From JACCZH01 sp963729445 (GTDB lineage: Bacteria > Chloroflexota > Chloroflexia > Thermomicrobiales > CFX8): a DNA stretch of 64,000 nucleotides. The position numbers and the translations under genes were made by a program. Each line of letters opens with the position of its first letter. Position 1 is the stretch's first letter. Under the pieces are notes generated by a model that did no database searches, was not told the origin of the DNA, and saw only the letters and a program-made list of their open reading frames with translations. Shown here piece by piece: positions 34,152-42,084 of this stretch. The stretch is taken from the NCBI GenBank assembly GCA_963729445.1, contig CAVSNU010000005.1, positions 558,001 through 622,000 on the forward strand, in the 5' to 3' direction.

Positions 34152-34517
34152 CTAGAAGACGAGGACGTTGGTTGCCTCGGCGCAGCGGTGCGCCAGGTCG
34201 ACCGGCGTGCTGAACTGGGCATTCTTGCCTTGGAGATCGGCTTCGCTGACCCCACGGGCCTGAGCGCAGCCGCCTCAGACGTAGATCGGGACGTTGTGCT
34301 CGATAGCCGAGCGCATCAGATCCTTGAGCGGCGGTAATCCGACGGGCACCACTGCGTCGATCATGCCATCCTGGATCAGCAGCGTCGCGTCGCCAGCCAG
34401 GGTAATCTGGGCCTCGACGCCGGCTGCTACGGCACCGTTGACTGCCAGATGAAACGGGATGCAAGCCTTCGTTGGGTCGTCGGGTCCATGCGTTACCATG
34501 TAGAGGAGTGTTGCCAT
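34152..34517 (-). CDS. DsrE-family protein, candidate selenoprotein (in-frame TGA)
   Basis: 121 residues if the TGA at 34277-34275 is read as selenocysteine (Sec81). Before it the frame gives a normal DsrE fold start (MATLLYMVTHGPDDPTKA) ending HNVPIYV. After it the same frame continues GGCAQARGVSEADLQ... to TAG at 34154-34152, with conserved-looking sequence ending NVLVF. The TGA falls on the first Cys of the family's CxxC (here U-G-G-C). Start ATG 34517 has AGGAGG 7 bases upstream. The SECIS-like hairpin is listed separately. Read as a stop, the TGA would give an 80-residue truncated protein. Alternatives are a nonsense mutation or a base error. Likely role: thiol/selenol sulfur or selenium transfer. 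Confidence 0.75.
34239..34271 (-). promoter_or_regulatory. SECIS-like stem-loop after the DsrE-family TGA
   Basis: RNA read from the minus strand. Counted from the base after UGA, positions 15-19 (GGCCC) pair with 23-27 (GGGUC) around loop GUG (20-22). An outer stem pairs 9-12 with 28-31 and, past one mismatch, 4-7 with 33-36. The apical loop is 19 nt after UGA and begins with G, meeting the published bacterial SECIS rule (loop 16-37 nt after UGA with G in its first two bases). Confidence 0.65.
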
Positions 34518-34775
34518 ACGTTGCCCTCCTGTCTCATGCAAATGATCGTCCAGCTTGCCGGATCTATCCTCGCGTTGAGGTGTCCGCCGCAGCCTCAGCG
34601 TTTACCGAGCAGAGGATGTGGGTGTGGTAGGCGCTACTCCATTAATGATAGTCACAATTGGGCAACGCTGGTTCGCGTGGCCTTGGACGGGGCTTCTGGA
34701 CGCTACCTGCCCATACAGCCCCTGGCCTATAATGTGCTTCACACGAGCCTGCGGTTACTCCCGGCGGAGATTGTC

Positions 34776-35657
34776 ATGCATGAGCGTCCGAGCTTGCAGG
34801 CGTTAGCCGTGTATCTCGCGGTTGTCGAGCACGGCACGATGACGGCTGCCGCTGAGGCAGAAGGAATCAGCCAGCCCGCGATCTCGGCCCACGTCAAGGC
34901 GCTGGAACGCTTCTTCGGAACGCCACTGATGGCGCGCAGCGGAAGACGAGTAACCCCGACTGCCGCCGGTGATCTTGTCGCTGACTACAGCCGTCGAATT
35001 CTCGGTTTGGTCGACAATCTGGAGCGGTCCATCACAGCTCTCGAGGACCTGCAATCGGGCAAGCTGATTATCGGTGCGAGTAGTACCGTCGGCGAGCAGC
35101 TGTTGCCCGAGGTGCTCGGGGTGTTCAGCCGCCTGTACCCCGGCATCGACCTGGTGCTCAGTATCGGCAACAGTGGAGAGATCATCCAGGCGGTGCGCGA
35201 TCGGACCTTCGATCTGGGGATTGTCGTTAGAGTTGCGGATGATGCCGAGCTCGTGTCTCGCGCCGTGTTCGACGATCATCTTGAGATCATTGTTGCGCCG
35301 GATAATCCGTATGTAGGACGGACAGGGCAGCATGTCGCCGATCTCAGCAGCGAAACATTCATCTTCCGGGAGTCCGGCTCAGCCACGCGCGACCTCGCTC
35401 TCCACTGTCTTGCGGCTCGCGGTTGTGCCCCCGGGCGCACGATCGAGCTGGGAAGCAATGAAGCGGTCAAGCGCGCCGTTAGCGTCGGCCTCGGCGTCGG
35501 AGTGCTGTCGGCACACACGATCGCCGTGGACAAACGGGCCGGAATGCTTGGCGTGGTCAAGTGCGTCGATTGGGACTGCCGGCGTAACTTCTGGTTGATC
35601 CACCTCCGTGACCGGTTGTTGACGCGCGCCGAACACGCCTTTCTCCAGCTGCTCTAG
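34776..35657 (+). CDS. LysR-family transcriptional regulator
   Basis: 293 residues: winged helix-turn-helix (about 5-65, LAVYLAVVEHGTMTAAAEAEGISQ in register) and a periplasmic-binding-like effector domain (about 90-290). ATG 34776 follows GGAG 6 bases upstream. A TATAAT at 34728-34733 is a plausible -10 element. It is divergent from the DsrE-family gene and convergent with the ArsM-like gene, so it separates the two TGA-containing genes. It may control the divergent DsrE promoter, as LysR regulators commonly do. Effector unknown. Confidence 0.9.
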   Translation: MHERPSLQALAVYLAVVEHGTMTAAAEAEGISQPAISAHVKALERFFGTPLMARSGRRVTPTAAGDLVADYSRRILGLVDNLERSITALEDLQSGKLIIGASSTVGEQLLPEVLGVFSRLYPGIDLVLSIGNSGEIIQAVRDRTFDLGIVVRVADDAELVSRAVFDDHLEIIVAPDNPYVGRTGQHVADLSSETFIFRESGSATRDLALHCLAARGCAPGRTIELGSNEAVKRAVSVGLGVGVLSAHTIAVDKRAGMLGVVKCVDWDCRRNFWLIHLRDRLLTRAEHAFLQLL

Positions 35658-35662
35658 GCGGC

Positions 35663-36445
35663 TTACCGAAGAGGTTTCCGCGCGAAGATGTTGACGCCCT
35701 GGGTGCCGAACTCTGCGGCGCTGGAAGCCAACGGCGCGTCGGAAAAGGTGTCGTAGCGTTGCTCGCTGAAGCGGATATCATCGAAGCCGGCGTTGCGGAT
35801 GATCTGTCGGAACGCTGCCTCCGGCAGCGCGCCGGCAATTCAGCCAGTCCAGAGATCGATGTCCGCTCTTGCGTCCTCCGGTACCTCGCGCTGCACGATG
35901 ATGTCCGAGATCTGCAGTCTCCCGCCCGGCTTGAGTACTCGATACGCCTCAGCGAGCACGATGTCCTTGTCCGGACATAGGTTTATGACGCCGTTCGAGA
36001 TGATGACGTCAATCGACGCACTGTCAACCGGCAGGTCTTCGAGGTAGCCCTCTCGGATCTCGAGCTGGTCCAGCTCCAGCAGCTTAGCGTTGGCACGCGC
36101 CTTGTCAACCATCGCCGGGGTCATGTCGACTCCAACGACGGCGCCAGCCTTGCCTACCTGAGAGGCCGCCAGGATCGCGTCGAAGCCTGCTCCAGCCCCC
36201 AGGTCGAGCACCCGCTCGCCAGCTTGAAGTCGTCCGAACGCGAAGGGGTTCCCTACTCCGGCAAAGCTCTCGACCGCCGCGTCAGGAAGCGCGTTTACCT
36301 CGTCGTCCGGGTATCCCAGATGTGAGGCCAGGGACCTACCGACGTGGAAATGGAATCCGCTGGTTGGGCAAACAGCCACGTCTTCGTATTCGTCCTGGAT
36401 GGCGGTACGTAGAGTGTCCCGGTCGACGACGCTATCTATTGCCAT
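35663..36445 (-). CDS. ArsM-like methyltransferase, candidate selenoprotein (in-frame TGA)
   Basis: 260 residues if the TGA at 35842-35840 is read as selenocysteine (Sec202). SAM motif I DLGAGAGFDA (81-90), VDMTPAMVDKARANA and LKPGGRLQISD place it in the UbiE/ArsM group. After DLWTG and the TGA, the same frame continues IAGALPEAAFRQIIRNAGF and ends with the family-typical GVNIFARKP at TAA 35665-35663. Relatives carry Cys at this exact site (LWxGC), one of the three arsenic-binding thiols of ArsM. The other two are absent here (Val64 in GVGNP, Gly152 in ISNGVINL), so the substrate may not be arsenite. ATG has AGGGAGA upstream. Ordinary calling would stop at residue 201. Confidence 0.78.
35812..35830 (-). 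promoter_or_regulatory. SECIS-like stem-loop after the methyltransferase TGA
   Basis: Counted from the base after UGA, positions 11-17 (CGCUGCC) pair perfectly with 21-27 (GGCAGCG) around loop GGA (18-20), and a G-U pair extends the stem. The apical loop is 17 nt after UGA and starts with G, within the published bacterial SECIS model. Confidence 0.68.
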
Positions 36446-36624
36446 CAGATCATCTCCCTGGTCATGGTGTATTTATGTCATGTATGTAGAGCATAATGCT
36501 GACCCGGTCCGCTGTCCAATACCGGTTTCTGATCCTTTCTATCAGCAAGCGTGATAGATCGCATTGGGAGAAGTGCGCGTACAATCGGTTCCGTTAAGGG
36601 CTGAGACAGAGAACAGGGGGATGT

Positions 36625-37032
36625 GTGAGCGACGAACGTCAGCTGGTGTCGTCCGGCACCGAGTGGGAGCAGCTGGTCGGGTTTTCACGAGCGGTGCGGG
36701 TGGACCGCTTCGTGTCGGTTTCGGGCACGACTGCGACGGATGACCGGGGACAGGTGGTTGGCATCGGGGATGTCGCGGCCCAGACTGAGTACATCATCCA
36801 AAAGCTTGAACGGGCGCTTCACGAAGCCGGCGCGACGCTGGCTGATGTCGTGCGCACCCGGATCTACGTGGTGAATGTGGACGATTGGGAGGCGATTGGA
36901 CGCGTGCACGGCACGTATTTCGGCGAGATCCGGCCAGCCAACACACTGGTTGAGATTAGCAGAATTGTCGGAGACGACTACCTGGTCGAGATCGAAGCTG
37001 ACGCGATCCTGCCATTGGAGCGTGATTCGTGA
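36625..37032 (+). CDS. RidA-family protein
   Basis: 135-residue RidA/YjgF-type protein; the family removes reactive enamine/imine intermediates or works as an accessory hydrolase. The substrate-pocket Arg lies in VVRTRIYV, and the family Glu near the C-terminus in VEIEADA. GTG start with AGGGGG just upstream. Its TGA overlaps the GTG of the next gene, so it is the first cistron of a short operon with the F420-type oxidoreductase and GNAT genes. Confidence 0.9.
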   Translation: MSDERQLVSSGTEWEQLVGFSRAVRVDRFVSVSGTTATDDRGQVVGIGDVAAQTEYIIQKLERALHEAGATLADVVRTRIYVVNVDDWEAIGRVHGTYFGEIRPANTLVEISRIVGDDYLVEIEADAILPLERDS

Positions 37033-38009
37033 AGTTCAGTATTCGCCTGAACAACGACTTGCCGGTTGCCGGCTATGTCGCGCTGGCTCGGGCAGCCGAG
37101 GCTGCTGGATTCGACCAGTTCTGGGTGAGTCACGATCTCTTCTGGCGGAGCTCTCCTGTCATCCTGACGGCGGTCGCACTGGCAACCGAGACGATTGAGC
37201 TCGGTACCTGCATCCTCAATCCCTATACGCTGCACCCCTCCGAGATCGCGATGCTGGCCGCCAGCCTGGATGAGGTGAGTGGAGGACGCTTCAACCTCGG
37301 CATCTCGGCCGGCGCCGAGGAGTTCATGCGTTGGGTTGGCATCGAGTACAGCAAGCCATTGAGCACCACGCGCAAGGCGATCGAAGCGATCAACGGCGTG
37401 CTTATTGGCGAGCAGGCTGCTTGCTGGCAGCCGGAGGCATACCTGCGCTTTGGCGAACGGAAACACATCCCGGTCTATCTGGGCGCGACCAGCCCGAAGA
37501 TGCTCGGCCTGGCCGGCGAGCTCGCCGACGGCGTTCTGCCGCTCCTCTTTCCTCCCGAGCACTACGCCACCGTGCAGCCGCTCGTTGCCGCTGGCGCGGA
37601 GAAGGCCAGCCGTTCAATCGACGACATCGATCTGGCCGCCTGCATCTGGTGCTCGATCTCTGACGACCGCGCTGCCGCCGAGGAGGTGCTGAAGGAGAAG
37701 ATCGCCTATTACATCCACGCCCTCAGCGGCTATCTGCGCGACCGGCTCGGCCTGGACGAAGCCGAGCTAGCGGGCATCGAACGGGCGATGATGACCGAGC
37801 GCGATCCGGTGAAGGCGCGCTCGCTGGTGACGCCGGAGATGTTGAAGATCGGCATCGTCGGTACGCCTCGCGAGCTCATCGAGCGACTGGAGGGTCTGGT
37901 AGAGATGGGCGTCCGGCATCTCAGCTTCGGACCACCCCTCGGCCCCGATCCGCTTGAGGCCGTCGCGGCCATCGGGCGTGAGGTCATTCCGCATTTTCGT
38001 GAGAGGTAG
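37029..38009 (+). CDS. LLM-class (F420-type) luciferase-like oxidoreductase
   Basis: 326-residue TIM-barrel luciferase-like enzyme, probably using reduced coenzyme F420 or FMN. Typical segments: AAEAAGFDQFWVSHDLF, TETIELGTCILNPYTLHP, SGGRFNLGISAG and the C-terminal GTPRELIERLEGL. GTG start overlaps the RidA gene by four bases. The substrate is not evident; coupling with RidA suggests oxidation that yields an imine-like product. Confidence 0.9.
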   Translation: MKFSIRLNNDLPVAGYVALARAAEAAGFDQFWVSHDLFWRSSPVILTAVALATETIELGTCILNPYTLHPSEIAMLAASLDEVSGGRFNLGISAGAEEFMRWVGIEYSKPLSTTRKAIEAINGVLIGEQAACWQPEAYLRFGERKHIPVYLGATSPKMLGLAGELADGVLPLLFPPEHYATVQPLVAAGAEKASRSIDDIDLAACIWCSISDDRAAAEEVLKEKIAYYIHALSGYLRDRLGLDEAELAGIERAMMTERDPVKARSLVTPEMLKIGIVGTPRELIERLEGLVEMGVRHLSFGPPLGPDPLEAVAAIGREVIPHFRER

Positions 38010-38014
38010 CCGAC

Positions 38015-38620
38015 GTGCTGTTTTACCCAGAGGCTGCACCCGTCCCAGACGAGCTGCGCACCGACGACCTCGTGTTGCGGATGCTCACTCCGGAGCACGT
38101 TCAGATGGACTACGAAGCGGTGATGGAGAGTCAGGAGCAGCTGCGGCGTTTCAGCAGCGGCTCCTGGCCGACACCAGACTTCACGCTTGCCCAGAACTTG
38201 GACGATCTGGAAGAGCATGAGCGCGAGCATGTCGAGCGCGCCGCGTTTACCTACACGGTTATGAACCCGGAAGGTACGCGTTGCGAAGGGTGTGTCTACA
38301 TCAACCCATGGTCTCAGGCGCTTGCTCACCGGGATATCAACGCGACGTTGGACGACGTTGCGATCGGCGACTATGAGGCAGTCGTCACCTTCTGGGCGCG
38401 TCCGAGCGGCCTGGAGCGTGACCTCGATCGTCAGTTGTTCCACGGCCTGTTGCGCTGGTTCGAAAACGAGTGGTCATTCTCAAAGATCACCTTCATGACT
38501 AACGACCGTCTGGAACGGCAGGTTGCTCTGCTCGAAGAGGCCGGCCTTGAGCGCACCTACACCTTTGGCAGTGACACCAGCGAGATGACCTGGCTCTTCT
38601 ACAGCGAGGTGCGTGGTTAG
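38015..38620 (+). CDS. GNAT-family acetyltransferase
   Basis: 201 residues with the overall layout of a GNAT N-acetyltransferase: RTDDLVLRMLTPEH at the N-terminus, an acyl-CoA-binding region around 115-150 and LLEEAGLERTYTF near the end. The usual RxxGxG/A loop is poorly conserved, so the assignment is by layout. GTG start 5 bases after the preceding gene, hence same operon. Confidence 0.7.
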   Translation: MLFYPEAAPVPDELRTDDLVLRMLTPEHVQMDYEAVMESQEQLRRFSSGSWPTPDFTLAQNLDDLEEHEREHVERAAFTYTVMNPEGTRCEGCVYINPWSQALAHRDINATLDDVAIGDYEAVVTFWARPSGLERDLDRQLFHGLLRWFENEWSFSKITFMTNDRLERQVALLEEAGLERTYTFGSDTSEMTWLFYSEVRG

Positions 38621-38626
38621 CGGATT

Positions 38627-39151
38627 TTATTGTCGTCGGATTTCGATGAGCCTCTGAAGTGCGGCCTCGCGGTCAATCAATGGCTCAACGTCAAGGTCAT
38701 TGATCGCAAGCAGCATGACGTCCTGGATGGTGATGTGCCCCGTAGGGATGTGTGCACGGTGGAGCAGGTCATAGCCGATTCTCGCGCCGGGCCCGAGATG
38801 GAGGTGGGGCTCGGAAACGGATCCTGCTGCCGAAGGATGCCAATGGAAAGCGATGATCTCTTGTTGATCCGCGTCATCAAGCGAGTAGAAGTAGGAGGTA
38901 GTTACAACTCTGTATGAGTTGCGCGCTTCGCGATCTACGACGATCTGGTAGTAGTGGACGAATCTGATATGAAGTCTGCTTGGTCCAGCGAGCCTGACTC
39001 GGTGGCCTGTTCCCAGTGTGATGACGTGGGGCGACGCTGAAACGTGATATCCGCCCCGGCTTTCAGGAACGGCCCGCGTTACACATGAAAACGTTTGTCG
39101 GATACGTTCCTGGAATTGCGTCACGGCTTGCGCGGCGGTTCGGCCTGTCAC
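38627..39151 (-). CDS. Hypothetical protein, second gene of a two-gene unit
   Basis: 174-residue soluble protein, His-rich in its middle (VHYYQIVVDRE, FHWHPSAAGSVSEPHLHL), with no recognised domain. GTG start, 6 bases after the stop of the 78-residue gene upstream and in the same frame. The tight pairing of a small acidic gene and a larger basic one resembles toxin-antitoxin organisation, but no known toxin fold is visible. Confidence 0.7.
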   Translation of the reverse strand: MTGRTAAQAVTQFQERIRQTFSCVTRAVPESRGGYHVSASPHVITLGTGHRVRLAGPSRLHIRFVHYYQIVVDREARNSYRVVTTSYFYSLDDADQQEIIAFHWHPSAAGSVSEPHLHLGPGARIGYDLLHRAHIPTGHITIQDVMLLAINDLDVEPLIDREAALQRLIEIRRQ

Positions 39152-39157
39152 GTTACC

Positions 39158-39394
39158 TTACTTGGCGAGCGGTATGAGGAGTGCGACGTACATCACGTTA
39201 GGACCATCGGGATCGTCATCAAACTCACCGGACTCCCAGGCACAGATGAACTCCTCACCGCTCATGTTGAAGTGACGACGCGCCTCCATGTCGAGAATCT
39301 GCATGCCCTCTTCTTTGGTGATTATCTTCACCGAGCCATTGCGCTCGACCCCGTTGTATATTTTTTCGTCGAATTGCTCTTCATTTTCGACCAT
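39158..39394 (-). CDS. Small acidic hypothetical protein, first gene of a two-gene unit
   Basis: 78 residues, strongly acidic, with a core RRHFNMSGEEFICAWESGEF followed by DDDPDGP and a hydrophobic end (MYVALLIPLA). It resembles small conserved proteins of Chloroflexi and Actinobacteria of unknown function that I cannot name. It precedes the 174-residue gene with only 6 bases between them, so the two probably act together. Confidence 0.7.
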   Translation of the reverse strand: MVENEEQFDEKIYNGVERNGSVKIITKEEGMQILDMEARRHFNMSGEEFICAWESGEFDDDPDGPNVMYVALLIPLAK

Positions 39395-39444
39395 CGGTCG
39401 CCCCTTTTGACATTCGGCATGTTGTATGCGAGGAGTGTATCAAG

Positions 39445-40212
39445 CTACGGTAGCTCCAGGCCGTACGCTTCCAATAACTCCTCATCGTGGATAATCTCAG
39501 CCGTCGGAGCGTCGAGCGCGATCCGGCCGGCGTCCATGATGATGGAGCGGGTGAAGAGGTCGCGCACCAGACGCATGTCGTGGGTTGACGCGATCAGGGT
39601 CTGCGGCAAGCTCTTCAGCAGCTCGATCAGACCACGCCGGGCGCGCGGATCGAGGCCGGCCGATGGCTCGTCGAGCACCAGGATCTCGGGGGCCATCGAG
39701 AGCACGGTCGCCAGACTGATCCGCTTGCGTTGGCCGATGCTGAGCTGGTGCGGCATGCGTTGTTCAAAACCGGCCATGTCAACCGCCGCCAGCGCGTCAG
39801 TCACGCGCTGCTCGATCTCAGCCTTCGGCAGCCCCATGTAGAGCGGGCCGTAGGCGATATCGTCGTAGACGGTTGGTGAGAAGAGCTGGTCGTCCGGGTT
39901 CTGGAAGACGACACCGACCTGCGCGCGGATGCGCTTGACCGATTTGTCGTTGATCGTTACACCCTGGACCTGCACCACGCCCTCGCCACGCAAGATGCCG
40001 TTGAAGTGCATCAGCAACGTCGATTTGCCGGCCCCATTCGGACCCAGCAGTGCGACTCGTTCCCCGGCGCGGATCTCCAGTGACACACTGCGGAGAGCCT
40101 CGTGGCCGTTTGGATAGCGGTAGGACAGGTTGCTGACTGACAGCGCGACCGCCGTGGCGGTACTCTCAGCCTCGGTTTCTTCAGATGGCGGGACGCGGTT
40201 AGAGACGAGCAT
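39445..40212 (-). CDS. cbiO: Cobalt/nickel ECF transporter ATPase
   Basis: ATPase of the energy-coupling-factor importer. Walker A GPNGAGKST, Q-loop FQNPDDQLF, signature LSIGQRKR, Walker B ILVLDEP and switch His STHD are all seen. ATG 40212 overlaps the end of cbiQ by 14 bases; a TTG at 40230 is also possible. Last gene of cbiM-N-Q-O. Confidence 0.93.
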   Translation of the reverse strand: MLVSNRVPPSEETEAESTATAVALSVSNLSYRYPNGHEALRSVSLEIRAGERVALLGPNGAGKSTLLMHFNGILRGEGVVQVQGVTINDKSVKRIRAQVGVVFQNPDDQLFSPTVYDDIAYGPLYMGLPKAEIEQRVTDALAAVDMAGFEQRMPHQLSIGQRKRISLATVLSMAPEILVLDEPSAGLDPRARRGLIELLKSLPQTLIASTHDMRLVRDLFTRSIIMDAGRIALDAPTAEIIHDEELLEAYGLELP

Positions 40213-40990
40213 AGAGCACCAGCAATCCAATGGTGGTCACGGCGACGGTGAAGAGCATCCAATCGTGGCGGCGCAGCACCCGCTCGTCAGCAAACCGGAT
40301 CGAGCCGTCATAGCCGCGCGCCTGCATCGCGGCGTAGATGCGTTCGCTGCGCTCGTAGCTGCGTATGAAGAGCGAGCCGACCATGTTCCCGAGCACCCGG
40401 CCCCGCCATGCGACAGTGCCACCGGCCTGCAGACCGATGCCGGAAGTCGCGCTGCGTGAGTCGCGCGCCCTCATCAACCGCTGTCCCTCGCCGCCGATGA
40501 CGAACAGGTAGCGATACATGAAGAAGATGGTCGACGCCAGAATCCTCGGCGTCTTGAGGCGCTCCAGCCCCCGCATCAGGTCGATCGGGGTCGTGCACGA
40601 GGTCAGCACGACCGCCATCAAGACCGCAAACCACGAGCGCAGCATGATGCTCATGACCGCCGTCAGTCCCGCGGACGACGCCGTCCAGCCGACGAGCGGG
40701 ACGGTTGCGATCGTGTTGCCTTCGCGGGTGAAGAGCAAGGGCACCGCGGCTGCGATGAACGGCAGGGCCAGCAACGCCCGGCCAAACACCAGCCGTGGCG
40801 GGAGCTTGCTTACCGCGATGGCGGCCAGCGTAAACATTCCGAACCCGGCGAATGCGGGCCAGTTGCCCTCTGGCACGGTCGTGATGCCGAATGCAAACGT
40901 CACGGCGATCAGGATTTTAATGCGCGCGTCTGCCCTGTACAGCGCGCCGCTGCCATGATGGTAGCGTTCACCGAGGACAAAGATAGACAC
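40199..40990 (-). CDS. cbiQ: ECF transporter transmembrane component CbiQ
   Basis: 263-residue membrane T-component with about five to six spans and the two ECF-type cytoplasmic coupling motifs near the C-terminus (LMRARDSR and AAMQARGYDG). It joins the substrate-capture unit CbiM to the ATPase. GTG start 2 bases after cbiN-like stop. Confidence 0.93.
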   Translation of the reverse strand: MSIFVLGERYHHGSGALYRADARIKILIAVTFAFGITTVPEGNWPAFAGFGMFTLAAIAVSKLPPRLVFGRALLALPFIAAAVPLLFTREGNTIATVPLVGWTASSAGLTAVMSIMLRSWFAVLMAVVLTSCTTPIDLMRGLERLKTPRILASTIFFMYRYLFVIGGEGQRLMRARDSRSATSGIGLQAGGTVAWRGRVLGNMVGSLFIRSYERSERIYAAMQARGYDGSIRFADERVLRRHDWMLFTVAVTTIGLLVLYARL

Positions 40991-40991
40991 G

Positions 40992-41336
40992 TCAGTCGGG
41001 TGTTCGGCTGGCGGGCGCCGAGGTGGCTTCTGCCCGGCGCGCCTTCGCGGTCCGGTTCATGAGCGCACCCACGCCGAGCCCCAGCCCAGCGACGATCAGC
41101 ACGCCGATCATACCGGCCAGGATCGTGGCAACGGCCTCGTTCTCGATGCCGGGGAAGACGTAGTCGGCGATGACCTCATACGGAGCGTCGCGTCCTTCCT
41201 CTATAAAGCCCTCGTCTTCGGCAACGCGCTCAAGACCGTCCGGAGAACCGGAGGCGAAGGGACTGAACAGGGTAACGATCAGCGCGATCCCGACGCCGAC
41301 CGCGATCAGCATGGCCCAGTTGCGATTCACCTTCAT
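40992..41336 (-). CDS. cbiN: CbiN-like PDGLE-domain accessory subunit
   Basis: 114 residues with two membrane spans flanking an extracytoplasmic loop that starts SPDGLERVAE, the PDGLE motif of CbiN/NikN accessory proteins. Its ATG overlaps the cbiM stop. Its place between cbiM and cbiQ fits the CbiMN substrate-capture module. Confidence 0.88.
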   Translation of the reverse strand: MKVNRNWAMLIAVGVGIALIVTLFSPFASGSPDGLERVAEDEGFIEEGRDAPYEVIADYVFPGIENEAVATILAGMIGVLIVAGLGLGVGALMNRTAKARRAEATSAPASRTPD

Positions 41337-42043
41337 CGCGCGCTCTCCCCTGAATAGGCCATCTCCTGGCTCGAAATAGGAACGCCTCTACCAAGCAGGT
41401 CGGGCCGGGTCGAGAGAATAAAGGCCACCGCGCCAGCGGTAATCAGTCCCTCGCCGATGCCGATCAAAGCGTGTACGCCCATCATCGCCGGCAGGACGAC
41501 ACTCCAGGGAGAGGTGTCAGAGATCGCCAGCTGGGCGGACGTCAGCAGGGCCGAGAGCATCACCGTGCTCCACGCTGCCACGAACGCCCCCGCAAGGAGT
41601 GTTTGCCGGTTGCCACGATTCAGGGCGGAGATTCCGCGGTAGATCGCGAACCCCGCCAGCGCGGTGAGAACGCCCATGTTGAAGACGTTCGCCCCGAGCA
41701 CGGCGAGTCCACCGTCCTGAAAGACCAGCGCCTGGACACCGACGACCGAGGTCATGATGATGATCGCGGCCCAGGGACCGACCAGGATAGCTGCCAGCGC
41801 GCCGCCGAGCATGTGGCCCGAAGTACCACCCCCGATCGGGAAATTCATCATCTGGGCGGCGAAGATGAAGGCCGCCAGCACACCCATCAACGGGGCGGTG
41901 TTCTCTTGCAGATTGCGGTTCGTCTGGCGGATGGCCAGCGCGATGAAGACGGCGGCAACGGCGTACATGACGGCCGCGACCGGGCCGCTCAGGAACCCGT
42001 CTGGAATATGCAGATAAATGGGGAGTTGCGGAAGGGACGACAT
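41333..42043 (-). CDS. cbiM: Cobalt/nickel substrate-capture membrane protein CbiM
   Basis: 236 residues, about six to seven spans. The N-terminal metal-binding segment HIPDGFLS and internal MNFPIGGGTSGHMLGG are the CbiM/NikM hallmarks. The canonical protein begins MHIxDG; here a ten-residue extension precedes the first His, which would change how the N-terminus enters the metal site unless it is processed. Cobalt and nickel cannot be told apart from this alone. Confidence 0.92.
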   Translation of the reverse strand: MSSLPQLPIYLHIPDGFLSGPVAAVMYAVAAVFIALAIRQTNRNLQENTAPLMGVLAAFIFAAQMMNFPIGGGTSGHMLGGALAAILVGPWAAIIIMTSVVGVQALVFQDGGLAVLGANVFNMGVLTALAGFAIYRGISALNRGNRQTLLAGAFVAAWSTVMLSALLTSAQLAISDTSPWSVVLPAMMGVHALIGIGEGLITAGAVAFILSTRPDLLGRGVPISSQEMAYSGESAR

Positions 42044-42084
42044 GAAACCTCCAAAGACGCGACGCCAGCGGCGAGGACTCGCAA

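Noticed and set aside
34275..34541. 88-residue protein ending at the TGA as a complete gene
   Set aside because: It lacks the DsrE C-terminal half including the CxxC region, which continues in the same frame after the TGA.
34152..36445. General reassignment of TGA to an amino acid in this organism
   Set aside because: TGA ends several genes normally here (azlC overlapping azlD, the fused permease, ridA), so only specific TGA codons would be recoded.
38627..39394. One read-through gene across 38627-39394, since both frames match
   Set aside because: The stop between them is TAA, not TGA, and the second gene has its own GTG start, so recoding is not supported.
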